Assembly: GCF_018130385.1 (NCBI RefSeq)
Contig: NZ_JAFCLU010000008.1
Location: forward strand, 217,400-281,399
Reading direction: 5' to 3'
Length of the DNA stretch: 64,000 nt
Source: Bradyrhizobium sp. AUGA SZCCT0283
GTDB taxonomy: Bacteria; Pseudomonadota; Alphaproteobacteria; Rhizobiales; Xanthobacteraceae
Shown: positions 1 through 8,314 of the stretch, piece by piece
How the letters are laid out: each line of letters opens with the position of its first letter
Position numbering within the stretch: position 1 is the first letter of the stretch
The notes under the pieces: generated by a model
Seen by the model: the letters and a program-made list of their open reading frames with translations, nothing else
Told to the model about the DNA's origin: nothing
Database searches by the model: none
Made by a program: the position numbers and the translations under genes

Positions 1-221
1 CCTGCGATTTCAAGGCCGGGCAGGTCGCTGGCGCCGGGCGGCGGCGGGTAGGCGCCGGAGCGCTGCGCGACGTCCGGGCGGTTGACGCCGGCGGCCATCA
101 CCTTGACCAGGATTTCGCCCGGACCGGGCACGGGCACGGCGCGGGTTTCCGGCAACAATACCTCGGGGCCGCCGGGCTTGCTGATGCCGATGACGGTCAT
201 TTGCGCGGGCAGCTTTTCCAT
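1..221 (-). CDS. NAD(P)H-quinone oxidoreductase, N-terminal part (cut by window edge)
   Basis: Translation from the ATG at 221 runs off the left edge without a stop (about 73 residues). It shows the start of a medium-chain zinc-independent dehydrogenase of the quinone oxidoreductase/PIG3 type: an opening beta strand with ISKPGGPEVL, then PGPGEILVKVMAAGVNRPD and the proline-rich AYPPPPG segment, which match the GroES-like substrate domain. The family reduces quinones with NADPH in the cytoplasm. Only the first fifth is visible, so the Rossmann domain and exact subfamily cannot be checked. It diverges from the DUF1192 gene, 105 bases away. Confidence 0.8.
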   Translation of the reverse strand, partial: MEKLPAQMTVIGISKPGGPEVLLPETRAVPVPGPGEILVKVMAAGVNRPDVAQRSGAYPPPPGASDLPGLEIA

Positions 222-326
222 GATTTGTCCTTGCGAAATGCGGGAATTTTGAAGGCGGCCCCTGATTAGCCAGCCCGGCTCCGGCTGGCAACCGCTCCGG
301 GGATCGCCGAGAGCACGGAGAAACGC

Positions 327-518
327 ATGGCCATCGAGGATGACGACAAGCCGCGGAAGAAAATCACCCACGAGATCGGGCAGGACCTGTCGCTGCTGTC
401 GGTTGAGGAACTGACCGAGCGCATCGCGCTGATGAATTCGGAGATCGAAAGGTTGCAACAGGCCGTCGCCAAAAAGCGCGCGTCAAAGGATGCGGCGAAC
501 AGCTTTTTCAAGACGTAG
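327..518 (+). CDS. DUF1192 family small protein
   Basis: A 63-residue acidic protein. It starts MAIEDDDKPRKK, and a predicted amphipathic coiled-coil segment follows (LLSVEELTERIALMNSEIERL). The length and the SVEEL-ERI-L--EI-RL pattern match DUF1192, a family found almost only in Alphaproteobacteria and of unknown role. No signal peptide or membrane segment is present. The gene stands alone and diverges from the oxidoreductase at its left; the next gene on the same strand starts over 500 bases on. Confidence 0.8.
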   Translation: MAIEDDDKPRKKITHEIGQDLSLLSVEELTERIALMNSEIERLQQAVAKKRASKDAANSFFKT

Positions 519-771
519 GATTTTGCAGCCCGATCTCTCATCCCGTCGTCCCGGACAAGTGAGCGCAGCGAACGCGATCCCGGACCAATACGCCGCGGCC
601 CATCTTGTGGCAGGCCGCTGGCCGACTTTTCCCGCAATCACGACCGCCGGTGTTATGGGTCCCTGCTCCGCAGGACGCCCCTGTGGTTGGAGTCAAGATT
701 AAACTCGGCCACTGGCCGACATGGCAAATAATCCCTGAAGAAAATCGCTCGTTTACGAAGGATTAAGCTTT

Positions 772-884
772 CTCGATTATGACTGGCATCGTCCTCGTTT
801 GGACACCGAGTGGCTCCTGTCCACTCTGTTTGACGCCTCCCTGTTATCAACTTCAAAAGCCGCCGGAAACGGCGGCTCTTTTTT
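772..884 (+). ncRNA. Candidate small RNA ending in a strong terminator
   Basis: The 517 bases between DUF1192 and DUF1465 hold no convincing gene, yet carry a textbook intrinsic terminator at 858-884. A terminator with no reading frame ending just before it suggests a short transcript. The segment before the hairpin has two pyrimidine-rich, anti-Shine-Dalgarno-like runs (GGCTCCTGTCC near 810 and CGCCTCCCTG near 835), a common trait of alphaproteobacterial regulatory RNAs. The 5' end is a guess; no clear promoter was found. It could instead be a long 3' tail of DUF1192. Confidence 0.35.
855..884 (+). terminator. Rho-independent terminator
   Basis: Perfect 8-bp stem AGCCGCCG (858-865) / CGGCGGCT (870-877) closed by a GAAA tetraloop and followed by CTTTTTT. 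No annotated gene ends directly upstream, which is the main argument for a small RNA here. Confidence 0.8.
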
Positions 885-1035
885 GTGCGCAGCACGGCTA
901 TTTTGTGCCCCCATACGCTGGAAACCATAAATCCGGTTGCCGCTGGACTCTCGACTTCGCCCGAGCAATGATTTGTTCATCATAAGCCGGTGGTTCACAG
1001 CCGGCGGGGCAAGTAGTGGCGTGAGGGCGTTAACC

Positions 1036-1548
1036 ATGGCGGACCGTTCGCAAAGCGAATCCGCGCTCGTTCTGTTCAGCGAGCGGCTCACCAATTCCGC
1101 GGCATTCGGAGTTCTGTTTCGGGAAGGCATGGACCTGGTTGAGGAAACCGCCGCCTATCTCGACGGCGACGGCCGCACCGAGGCCAAGGCGCTCGAACGT
1201 TCCGTCAGCCTCACTTACGCAACCGAAAGCATGCGCCTCACCACCCGCCTGATGCAGCTCGCATCCTGGCTGCTGCTGCATCGCGCGGTCAAGGAAGGCG
1301 AGATGACGCTGACCCAGGCCAATCGGGAAAAGACCAAGGTCAAGCTTACGGCCGCCGATCCCGGTGCTGAGGACATGATCGCAAAGCTGCCGCAGCAATT
1401 GCAGGATCTGATTGCGCGCTCGATGAGCCTGCAGACGCGGGTTCGCCGGCTCGACACCACGATCCACACGCCGCCAGCGGAACGGGCCCCGATCGGCAAC
1501 CCGCTGGTGCCGCAGCTCAACCGCCTGAAGGCGGCGTTCGAGCAGTAA
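1036..1548 (+). CDS. DUF1465 family protein
   Basis: A 170-residue, mostly helical soluble protein of the DUF1465 family, which is restricted to Alphaproteobacteria and has no firm function. The reading frame is open further upstream, but the ATG at 1036 (MADRSQSESALVLF) is where the family-like sequence starts. The middle (ESMRLTTRLMQLASWLL, then LPQQLQDLIARSMSLQTRVRRLD) is typical. It ends in IGNPLVPQLNRLKAAFEQ and is followed by a repeat hairpin and a bidirectional terminator shared with rpmE. Confidence 0.8.
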   Translation: MADRSQSESALVLFSERLTNSAAFGVLFREGMDLVEETAAYLDGDGRTEAKALERSVSLTYATESMRLTTRLMQLASWLLLHRAVKEGEMTLTQANREKTKVKLTAADPGAEDMIAKLPQQLQDLIARSMSLQTRVRRLDTTIHTPPAERAPIGNPLVPQLNRLKAAFEQ

Positions 1549-1560
1549 GCCTCTCCATGG

Positions 1561-1613
1561 TCATTGCGAGCGAAGCGAAGCAATCCATGCCTCCGCTTCG
1601 CTCCTCGCAATGA
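1561..1613. repeat. Short palindromic intergenic repeat
   Basis: TCATTGCGAG (1561-1570) pairs with CTCGCAATGA (1604-1613), with nested GCGAAGCG / CGCTTCGC arms inside. From memory, this cattgcgagcgaagcgaagcaatcc type of element is frequent between genes in Bradyrhizobium. It lies between two convergent genes, just before the terminator. Confidence 0.7.
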
Positions 1614-1621
1614 CGAGCGAA

Positions 1622-1655
1622 ACAAAAAACGCCCCGGCAAACCGGGGCGTTTTTC
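1622..1655. terminator. Bidirectional terminator between DUF1465 and rpmE
   Basis: Stem ACGCCCCGG (1629-1637) / CCGGGGCGT (1642-1650) with loop CAAA, an A-run on the left and a T-run on the right, so it can end transcription from both converging genes. Confidence 0.85.
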
Positions 1656-1692
1656 ATGTCTGGGCGGGAGCAGGGAGGGGACCCGAAAACCC

Positions 1693-1920
1693 TCAGTCCT
1701 TCTTGAGGAAGCCCGAAAACTTCTTCTGGAAGCGCGACACGCGGCCGCCGCGGTCGAGGAGCTGCTGCGAGCCGCCGGTCCAGGCCGGGTGCGACTTGGG
1801 GTCGATATCGAGGTTCAGCTTGTCGCCTTCCTTGCCCCAAGTGGAGCGGGTCTGGTACTCGGTCCCGTCGGTCATCACGACCGTAATCATATGATAATTC
1901 GGATGAATTTCGGCTTTCAT
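1693..1920 (-). CDS. rpmE: 50S ribosomal protein L31 (cysteine-free type)
   Basis: A 75-residue protein beginning [19 protein letters not shown] and containing [13 protein letters not shown] and [13 protein letters not shown], which identify bacterial L31 of the large ribosomal subunit. It contains no cysteine, so it is the zinc-independent (C-) form common in Alphaproteobacteria rather than the CxxC zinc-ribbon form of E. coli. Monocistronic; its 3' end meets the DUF1465 gene at a shared terminator, and it diverges from the ABC exporter gene. Confidence 0.95.
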   Translation of the reverse strand: MKAEIHPNYHMITVVMTDGTEYQTRSTWGKEGDKLNLDIDPKSHPAWTGGSQQLLDRGGRVSRFQKKFSGFLKKD

Positions 1921-2100
1921 GGCATATCCTTCGGCGCGCCGGCGCCCGTCGCAAATGTCAGGGGATACGGGATTTGGCGGCTCTATAACGTAAGCCGCCC
2001 GCCAAAACAAGCTACGTATAAGCCCTGATTGGGAATCTGCCGGATTTGCCAGAGGGGCCCCGAGGGGCCTATCTGGGGGCGGCAAAACCGGTCGGATTTC

Positions 2101-3957
2101 ATGAGCGCAGCGGAACAGTTTGAGGCCCCCCCTAGCACGCCTCCACGGCGCGATGCGCTGCTTGAGGAAGAGGCCTTCATCGAATCCCAGTTGACGCAGT
2201 CGCCGGCCAAGACGAGCGCCAGGCTCCGCCCGCTGCTGGCGCTGGCGCCTTACGTCGCGCGCTATCGTGGACGCGCGCTGCTTGCCTTCATCTCGCTGAC
2301 GGTTGCGGCGATCACCACGCTGGTGGTGCCGATCGCGGTCAGGCGCATGATCGATTTCGGCTTCAGCCCCGAAGGCATCGCGCTGATCAACAGCTATTTC
2401 AGCGTCATGATCGCCATTGTCGCGGTGCTGGCCGCGGCAAGCGCGTCGCGCTACTATCTCGTCATGACGATCGGCGAGCGCATCGTCGCCGATCTCAGGC
2501 GCGACGTGTTCGCGCATCTGGTCTCGCTGTCGCCCGCGTTCTTCGATTCCGCGCGCTCGGGGGAACTGGTGTCGCGGCTGACCGCCGATACCACCCAGAT
2601 CAAATCCGCGGTCGGCGCCTCGGTGTCTATCGCGCTGCGCAACATGATGCTGTTCATCGGCGCCACCGCCATGATGGTGATCACGAGCCCAAAACTGTCG
2701 GGCTTCGTGCTGCTGGCGATTCCGCTGATCGTGATTCCGCTGGTGGCGTTCGGACGCTGGGTGCGGCGGCTGTCGCGCAACGCACAGGATACGCTGGCGG
2801 ACGCCAGCGCCTACGCTTCCGAACTGATCGGCGCGATCAGGACCGTGCAGGCCTATACCAGCGAGCGGCTGGCGACCAGCCGCTTCGGCGGCGAGGTCGA
2901 ACAGGCCTATGAGGCGGCACGCAACTCGACGCGGGCGCGCGCGGTGCTGACGCTGATCATCATCTTCATCGTGTTCTCCAGCGTCGTGGCGATCCTCTGG
3001 GTCGGCTCGCACGACGTGCTGACCGGCCAGATCACGCCGGGCCGGCTCGGCCAGTTCGTGCTGTACGCGGCGTTCGCCGCCACCGGTCTCGGCCAGCTCA
3101 GCGAGGTCTGGGGCGAAGTCTCGGCCGCCTCGGGCGCCGCCGAGCGGCTGTTCGAGATCCTGCGCGTGAAATCGCAGATCGCGGCGCCGCCGCAGCCGGC
3201 AGCACTGCCGCAGCCTGCGCGCGGCGACGTCGGTTTCGATCATGTCAGCTTCGCCTATCCGACGCGGCCGGACGTGCTCGCAATCGACAACGTCTCGCTC
3301 GCGGTCAAGGCCGGCGAAAAGGTCGCGATCGTCGGACCATCAGGGGCGGGCAAGAGCACGCTGTTTCATCTCCTGCTGCGCTTCTACGATCCCGCGCGCG
3401 GCACGATTTCGCTCGACGGCGTACCGGTCAGATCGGCCGATCCGGTTGACGTGCGCGCGCGCATCGCGCTGGTGCCGCAGGACACGGTGGTGTTCGCGGC
3501 CTCCGCGCGCGAAAACATCCGCTTCGGCCGGCCCGACGCCAGCGATGCCGAGGTTGAGCGCGCCGCCGATCTGGCGCATGCCACCGAATTCGTCCGGCGT
3601 CTGCCCGGCGGCTTCGAGGCGCAGCTCGGCGAGCGCGGCGTGACGCTGTCCGGCGGCCAGCGCCAGCGCATCGCGATCGCGCGCGCGATCCTGCGCGACG
3701 CGCCGCTGCTATTGCTCGACGAGGCGACCTCCGCGCTCGATGCCGAAAGCGAGACGCTGGTGCAGACCGCGCTGGAGGAATTGATGCGCCACCGCACCAC
3801 GCTGGTCATCGCACATCGCCTCGCGACCGTGCTGTCCTGCGACCGCATTATGGTGATGGACCAGGGCAAGATCGTCGAACAAGGCACGCATGCCGAACTG
3901 GTCGCCGCGAACGGGCTTTATGCAAGGCTGGCGCGGCTGCAGTTCGAGGGGGGATAA
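2101..3957 (+). CDS. ABC transporter, fused permease-ATPase (MsbA-like exporter)
   Basis: A 618-residue half-transporter: N-terminal membrane domain (about residues 45-340, six predicted segments starting at [16 protein letters not shown]) and C-terminal ATPase. Visible motifs are Walker [10 protein letters not shown] (about 412), signature LSGGQRQR (about 516), Walker [13 protein letters not shown] (about 534) and the H-loop histidine (IAHRLAT). This ABCB/MsbA/LapB-like architecture exports lipids, glucans or drugs as a homodimer in the inner membrane; the substrate cannot be told. The frame is open from 2029, but the ATG at 2101 ([11 protein letters not shown]) is the natural start. It stands alone. 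Confidence 0.9.
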   Translation: MSAAEQFEAPPSTPPRRDALLEEEAFIESQLTQSPAKTSARLRPLLALAPYVARYRGRALLAFISLTVAAITTLVVPIAVRRMIDFGFSPEGIALINSYFSVMIAIVAVLAAASASRYYLVMTIGERIVADLRRDVFAHLVSLSPAFFDSARSGELVSRLTADTTQIKSAVGASVSIALRNMMLFIGATAMMVITSPKLSGFVLLAIPLIVIPLVAFGRWVRRLSRNAQDTLADASAYASELIGAIRTVQAYTSERLATSRFGGEVEQAYEAARNSTRARAVLTLIIIFIVFSSVVAILWVGSHDVLTGQITPGRLGQFVLYAAFAATGLGQLSEVWGEVSAASGAAERLFEILRVKSQIAAPPQPAALPQPARGDVGFDHVSFAYPTRPDVLAIDNVSLAVKAGEKVAIVGPSGAGKSTLFHLLLRFYDPARGTISLDGVPVRSADPVDVRARIALVPQDTVVFAASARENIRFGRPDASDAEVERAADLAHATEFVRRLPGGFEAQLGERGVTLSGGQRQRIAIARAILRDAPLLLLDEATSALDAESETLVQTALEELMRHRTTLVIAHRLATVLSCDRIMVMDQGKIVEQGTHAELVAANGLYARLARLQFEGG

Positions 3958-4029
3958 AAAAGCGGGAACCAAAACGTTGCGAGTCTGTTGCAACCTCGTT
4001 CTCTAGGTCCGATCGAACAGGAGAGGGGC

Positions 4030-4230
4030 ATGCCTTACCGCCGCGCAGGTTTTGCGCTGACGCCGCCGTCGCTCGTGATATTCCTGATTTCGCTGGTGCT
4101 GGCGGTTATCGCCTTTCTCGTTCATTATGCTCACGTTTCCGTCCCGATCGTCAGTTCGTCGCGGGTCTTCGACGTCCTGGCCATCGCCTATGTTGCATTG
4201 ATGGTTGGCGTGCTGTTTCGCGGTGTGTGA
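4030..4230 (+). CDS. Small two-helix membrane protein, unknown function
   Basis: A 66-residue hydrophobic protein from the ATG at 4030, preceded by a good ribosome site (CAGGAGAGG). It has two predicted membrane helices: about residues 11-31 (PSLVIFLISLVLAVIAFLVH) and 44-64 (FDVLAIAYVALMVGVLFRGV). I do not recognise a family with a known role. The short hairpin-free gap to the convergent gene at 4247 leaves only 16 bases. Confidence 0.65.
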   Translation: MPYRRAGFALTPPSLVIFLISLVLAVIAFLVHYAHVSVPIVSSSRVFDVLAIAYVALMVGVLFRGV

Positions 4231-4246
4231 CGCTGCCCACGAGCGG

Positions 4247-4501
4247 CTAACGATCCTCGCGGCATTTTGGCGATAGTATCGGCACGTTCGACCACGGCCA
4301 GTTTTTCCAGGAGCCGTCTTTCCCGACGCATGCCGCCGACGATGTGGTCGGTGCCGAGGCTTCGGTGCCATCGCTCGACGTCGCTTTTTTGTCCGTCTCG
4401 GCAGCAGCGAGGTGCCGATCCAGATAGGCCTCTGACAGCAATCCGGCAACGATCACCACCAGGAACGTCGCCGAGCCCTTGGCAAATTCGGCCCGCGTCA
4501 T
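4247..4501 (-). CDS. Small single-helix membrane protein, unknown function
   Basis: An 84-residue protein from the ATG at 4501 (MTRAEFAKGSA). One predicted membrane helix (ATFLVVIVAGLLSEAYL) lies near the N terminus; a Ser/Thr/Ala-rich linker and a tail with a Cys and two Trp residues (ACVGKDGSWKNWPWSNVP) follow. A longer version starting at 4573 is possible and would overlap the acetyltransferase by 4 bases. The family is not recognised; the composition suggests an exported tail anchored in the inner membrane. Confidence 0.55.
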   Translation of the reverse strand: MTRAEFAKGSATFLVVIVAGLLSEAYLDRHLAAAETDKKATSSDGTEASAPTTSSAACVGKDGSWKNWPWSNVPILSPKCREDR

Positions 4502-4569
4502 CGCTTCGTCTCCGCTGTTGAGTTGCGCAATCGGCTTACCGCACCCACTCGTCAGGCCTGTGATGACAG

Positions 4570-5019
4570 TCACGGTCTCCAGGTCATTCTCAAGACCGGA
4601 CGCCCCGATGTCGGATTGACGTCCTCCCCGGCATGCCCAAAGCCGTTGCGCTCGTAAAAGCGGATGGCGCGGGCGTTGTCCTTGTTGACCAGCAGGGTAA
4701 CGCCGCCGGGCGACAGGCGTTTCGCTTCATCGACCAATGCGGTGGCGAGTTTCGAGCCCCAGTGATTGGGGCCGACCACGAGCTGGTCGAGATAGCCTGA
4801 TCCGTCGATGGTCACGAACCCGATCAGCGCGTCCGCGTGTTCGGCGACGATGATCGAAGCATTCGGCACCAGCTCGTTGCGCCAACGCTCGCGCCACCAC
4901 GGCACGCGGGCGGTGAAATCGATTGCGGGGTAGGCCTGCTGCCACGTCAGCCGCCACAGCTCGATCGCAGCGTCTTCGTCCTCAGCGCGATAGGGACGGA
5001 GCGTGAAATCCGCGGCCAC
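4570..5019 (-). CDS. GNAT family N-acetyltransferase
   Basis: A 149-residue single-domain acetyltransferase. It begins FTLRPYRAEDEDAAIELW (the beta1-alpha1 start) and has the acetyl-CoA loop region in QLVVGPNHWGSKLATALVDEAK and the C-terminal NKDNARAIRFYERNGF motif typical of GNATs. Its substrate is unknown. It overlaps the OmpA-like gene by one base (ATG/stop at 5019), so it is probably the last gene of the minus-strand proton-channel operon. Confidence 0.85.
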   Translation of the reverse strand: MAADFTLRPYRAEDEDAAIELWRLTWQQAYPAIDFTARVPWWRERWRNELVPNASIIVAEHADALIGFVTIDGSGYLDQLVVGPNHWGSKLATALVDEAKRLSPGGVTLLVNKDNARAIRFYERNGFGHAGEDVNPTSGRPVLRMTWRP

Positions 5020-6047
5020 TACCGTTCCGTCAGCTTCAGTTCGATACGGCGGTTGCGCTTGTAGGCTTCTTCGGTGGGGGCGGTGTCGAGCGGCTGGAAT
5101 TCGGCAAAACCGGCGGCGACCAGCCGCTGCGCGGGGACGCCGAGGAAAACCAGATACTGCACCACGGAGATGGCGCGCGCCGACGACAATTCCCAGTTCG
5201 ACTTGAACAGCGGCGAGTTGATCGGCCGCATGTCGGTGTGGCCGTCGACCCGCAGCACCCAGCCGATCTCGCTCGGAATCTGCTTGTCCAGATCGATCAG
5301 CGCGGTGGCGAGCTTGTCGAGTTCGGCGCGGCCCTCGGGCAGCAGCAATGCCTGACCGGTGTCAAAAAATACTTCCGACTGAAAGACAAAGCGGTCGCCG
5401 ACGATCCGGATGTCGGGGCGATTACCCAGAATGGCGCGCAGGCGGCCAAAGAACTCCGAACGGTAGCGCGACAATTCCTGCACGCGCTGCGCCAGCGCGA
5501 CGTTCAGGCGCTGGCCGAGATCGGCAATCCGCCCCTGCGATTCCTTGTCGCGTTTTTCAGAGGCCTCCAGCGCTTCCTCGAGCGCCGCGAGCTGGCGGCG
5601 CAGCGCGCTGATCTGCTGGTTCAGCACCTCGATCTGGGCGAGCGCGCGCGAGGACACCGTCTTTTCGGATTCGAGCGCCTTGTTGAGCTCGTTGGCGCGG
5701 CCCTGGGCGTCGCCACCGGCGCCGGCCAGCCCCTCGTAAAGCCCCTTGATGCGATCGCGCTCGCTTTCGGCAGCGGCGAGGCCGGCGCGCAATTGTCCGA
5801 TCTGGTCATCGAGCGAGATCTTGCCGAGCTTCTCCAGCGACAGCAGGTCGTTGAGCTGCGCGATCTTGGCGTTGAGCTGCTCCAGCGCCTTGTCCTTGCC
5901 GGTGACCTCCTGCGACAGGAAGAACTGCACCACCAGAAACACCGACAGCAGAAACACGATCGACAGCACCAGTGTCGACAGTGCGTCGACGAACCCCGGC
6001 CAGTAGTTGAAACCGGATTCGCTGCGGCGTGCACGGGCGAGGGCCAT
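5019..6047 (-). CDS. MotB/ZorB-like membrane protein with OmpA peptidoglycan-binding domain
   Basis: A 342-residue protein with three parts. A single N-terminal membrane helix (about 15-45) carries an aspartate at its start (YWPGFVDALSTLVLS), as in the proton-binding aspartate of MotB-type stators. A long coiled coil spans about 50-180. An OmpA/MotB peptidoglycan-binding domain covers about 205-340 (DGHTD, NWELSSARA, KRNRRIELKL). With the MotA-like partner upstream it should form an inner-membrane proton channel anchored to the wall. The extended coiled coil between helix and OmpA domain is longer than in MotB or TolR. Confidence 0.85.
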   Translation of the reverse strand: MALARARRSESGFNYWPGFVDALSTLVLSIVFLLSVFLVVQFFLSQEVTGKDKALEQLNAKIAQLNDLLSLEKLGKISLDDQIGQLRAGLAAAESERDRIKGLYEGLAGAGGDAQGRANELNKALESEKTVSSRALAQIEVLNQQISALRRQLAALEEALEASEKRDKESQGRIADLGQRLNVALAQRVQELSRYRSEFFGRLRAILGNRPDIRIVGDRFVFQSEVFFDTGQALLLPEGRAELDKLATALIDLDKQIPSEIGWVLRVDGHTDMRPINSPLFKSNWELSSARAISVVQYLVFLGVPAQRLVAAGFAEFQPLDTAPTEEAYKRNRRIELKLTER

Positions 6048-6065
6048 TGCTTGTCTCCACTATCG

Positions 6066-6208
6066 TGTCCCGGACGCGGTGCAGCGTGAAACGCTGCTCC
6101 GCAGAGCCGGGACCTGCTCGCGATGGGTCCCGGCCCTGCGTCGCATCACCATAGCGCGTCGAAGACGCGCGTAAACGCGCTTATGCGTGCTGCGCCGCGT
6201 CCGGGACA
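6066..6208. repeat. Palindromic intergenic repeat, family B (copy 1)
   Basis: Perfect 14-bp terminal inverted repeat TGTCCCGGACGCGG (6066-6079) / CCGCGTCCGGGACA (6195-6208), with an inner inverted pair GCCGGGACC / GGTCCCGGC around 6107-6134. A second copy of the same design lies at 22530-22638. It fills the gap between the two proton-channel genes, so it would be transcribed within the operon. Confidence 0.85.
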
Positions 6209-6221
6209 TGAACATTGCCCT

Positions 6222-7187
6222 TCAGCTCTTCTCGGGCTGTTTGGCGATCCGCTCCAGCAGCTTCTTGATCTCGCGGTTTTGCTCGCCCTGGCCGTCGGCC
6301 CATTCGCGGATCATCTGCTGCTCGGTGCGCATATGCGCGACCAGGCCCTGGATGGCTTCGGCGAGGTTGGCCATCGCCGCCGTGGTGTTGCGGCTGCCGC
6401 CGCTCTCTTCAACCACCGCGCGCATCCGTTCCATCGCATGTTGCAATTCGCCGCCGATGCCGGATCCGCCATCGCCATATTCGCGCACGGTGGAGGCGAG
6501 CCAGTCCTCCAGGTCGGTGTAGAAGCGGTTCTGCGCCTGGCTCGACTGCAGGTCGAGAAAACCCAGGATCAGGGAGCCGGCGAGGCCGAACAGCGAGGAC
6601 GAGAACGAAATGCCCATGCCGCCGAGCGGCGCGGCCAGCCCCTCTTTCAGGGTGTCGAACAGCGAGCCGGCATCACCACCGACCTTCAAGCCTTCGATCA
6701 CCTTGCCGACGGAGCCTACGGTTTCGATCAGGCCCCAGAAGGTGCCGAGCAGGCCGAGAAAGACCAGCAGGCCCGTCATGTAGCGGGAAATATCGCGGGC
6801 TTCGTCCAGCCGCGTCGCGATCGAATCCAGCAAATGCCGCATGGTCTGCTGCGAGATCGTCATCCGCCCGGAGCGCTCGCCGCCGAGAATCGCCGCCATC
6901 GGCGCCAGCAGGGTCGGCCGCCGCGCGAGCGCCAGCCCGGGATCGGCGATACGGAAATTGTTGACCCAGGCCACTTCCGGATAGAGCCGGATCACCTGCC
7001 GGAACGACAGGATGATGCCGATCAGAAGCACCGCGCCGATCAGGGCGTTGAGGCCGGGATTGGCAAAGAACGCCGCGATGATCTGCTTGTAGAGCACGAC
7101 CGTGACCAGCGTGCACAGCACCAGGAACACCAGCATCCGCACCAGGAAAATCCGGGGCGAGGACAGTTTGCTCAGTTCGATTTCCAT
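6222..7187 (-). CDS. MotA/TolQ/ExbB-type proton channel protein
   Basis: A 321-residue protein from the ATG at 7187 (MEIELSKLSSPRIFL; a start ten residues earlier at 7217 is possible). Two N-terminal membrane helices (about 15-60) come first. A MotA/ExbB core follows, with ISRYMTGLLVFLGLLGTFWGLIETV and GGMGISFSSSLFGLAGSLILGFLDL, the two family helices that line the channel. A short helical C-terminal tail ends near TEQQMIREWADGQGEQNREIKKLLERI. It pairs with the OmpA-domain gene downstream; no flagellar or Tol genes are nearby. The family moves protons to drive a mechanical output. Confidence 0.85.
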   Translation of the reverse strand: MEIELSKLSSPRIFLVRMLVFLVLCTLVTVVLYKQIIAAFFANPGLNALIGAVLLIGIILSFRQVIRLYPEVAWVNNFRIADPGLALARRPTLLAPMAAILGGERSGRMTISQQTMRHLLDSIATRLDEARDISRYMTGLLVFLGLLGTFWGLIETVGSVGKVIEGLKVGGDAGSLFDTLKEGLAAPLGGMGISFSSSLFGLAGSLILGFLDLQSSQAQNRFYTDLEDWLASTVREYGDGGSGIGGELQHAMERMRAVVEESGGSRNTTAAMANLAEAIQGLVAHMRTEQQMIREWADGQGEQNREIKKLLERIAKQPEKS

Positions 7188-7392
7188 TTCGGAGCGGGAG
7201 GAAGGGCCTGAGGGCATTTGCGGGTGTCATCCGTTACGAAAAGCCGCGCTGGGGAACCAATATGGCACAGCGGGCTGGAGAAAAAAGCTGGGAAGCCGCG
7301 ATTTCGGGCAGACGATGGTGGAACCTCTTCCCGAAACCCGGCTTTGACATCAGCGTATTTTGGATCGTTTCGATGTCCAACCGGGATTTTTC

Positions 7393-8199
7393 ATGACGGC
7401 CTTATATCTCAAGGCGCTGGCGGCCATTGCCGCGTCGCTTGCGGTCCTGATGGCGGGCGCCTGGCTGGTGCAGCAGCGGACCGGCAATTCCGGCTGGGTC
7501 GATACGATCTGGACCTTTTCGCTCGGCCTGGTCGGCGTCGGAAGCGCCTTGTGGCCGCTCGAGGGGGCCACGCCCAATGCCCGGCAATGGCTGGTGGCGG
7601 CGTTGGTCGCGATCTGGTCGCTGCGGCTCGGGGTTCACATTGCGATCCGCAGCGCAGGGATATCAGACGATCCCCGTTATGCGGACTTCGCCAGGGAATG
7701 GGGGACCGATTCTCCGCGGAGGATGTTCATCTTTCTCCAGAATCAGGGGCTCGGATCGATCCCGCTGGCATTCGCCATCTTTGTCGCCGCCCACGTGCCC
7801 GGCGACGGGTTGCGGCCGGCGGACTATCTGGGCGGGCTGATCCTGTTGACCGGCATTGTGGGCGAGGCGCTGGCGGATACGCAACTCAGGGCGTTCCGAA
7901 CCGATCCCGCCAACAAGGGCAGGGTTTGCGACGTCGGGCTGTGGCGCTGGTCGCGCCATCCCAATTATTTCTTCGAATGGTTCGGGTGGCTGGCCTATCC
8001 CGTCATCGGCATTTCGTCCGGCGACCCGCTTACCTATCCGTGGGGTTTCGCTGCCCTGCTGGGCCCGGTCTTCATGTACTGGATCCTGGTCTACGTGACC
8101 GGGATCCCGCCGCTGGAACAGCAGATGCTGCGCTCGCGCGGCGATCGCTATCTCGACTACCAATCGCGCACCAGCCCGTTCTTTCCGTGGCCGCCGTAA
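7393..8199 (+). CDS. DUF1295 (steroid 5-alpha-reductase-like) membrane protein
   Basis: A 268-residue, multi-helix membrane protein of the DUF1295 family, related to steroid 5-alpha reductases and isoprenylcysteine methyltransferases. The C-terminal hallmark GLWRWSRHPNYFFEWFGWLAYP is clear, and TGIPPLEQQMLRSRGDRYLDYQSRTSPFFPWPP ends the domain as usual. The start at 7393 (MTALYLKAL) gives a clean first membrane helix; 7360 is an alternative. It is followed, across a palindromic repeat, by a cyclopropane-synthase-like gene, which suggests a shared role in membrane lipid modification. Confidence 0.85.
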   Translation: MTALYLKALAAIAASLAVLMAGAWLVQQRTGNSGWVDTIWTFSLGLVGVGSALWPLEGATPNARQWLVAALVAIWSLRLGVHIAIRSAGISDDPRYADFAREWGTDSPRRMFIFLQNQGLGSIPLAFAIFVAAHVPGDGLRPADYLGGLILLTGIVGEALADTQLRAFRTDPANKGRVCDVGLWRWSRHPNYFFEWFGWLAYPVIGISSGDPLTYPWGFAALLGPVFMYWILVYVTGIPPLEQQMLRSRGDRYLDYQSRTSPFFPWPP

Positions 8200-8293
8200 G
8201 CATGATCCCGACCCGGAGGGCCGCGTTAGCGCAAAGTGGTGGCCGGTTTTCGCTCGCGACAAACGCGGAACGCGTTTGCGCGGAGATCATGCT
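8199..8293. repeat. Palindromic Rhizobiales-type intergenic repeat
   Basis: AGCATGATC (8199-8207) pairs with GATCATGCT (8285-8293). Inside are GCGTTAGCGC and AAACGCGGAACGCGTTT sub-palindromes and the segment AAGTGGTGGCCGGTTTTCG. This gcatgatc...gatcatgct layout is a well-known dispersed element of Rhizobiales genomes. It touches the DUF1295 stop codon and ends just before the ribosome site of the next gene. Confidence 0.8.
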
Positions 8294-8314
8294 CAAAATG
8301 AAGGGAGTGGTCGC

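Noticed and set aside
1693..3243. 516-codon minus-strand frame extending rpmE far upstream
   Set aside because: Only the last 75 codons are L31; the rest is an antisense shadow of the ABC transporter, rich in Arg and His.
5019..7217. Complete Zorya defence system
   Set aside because: Only motor-like proteins are present; no helicase, nuclease or ZorC/ZorD/ZorE-type gene is next to them.
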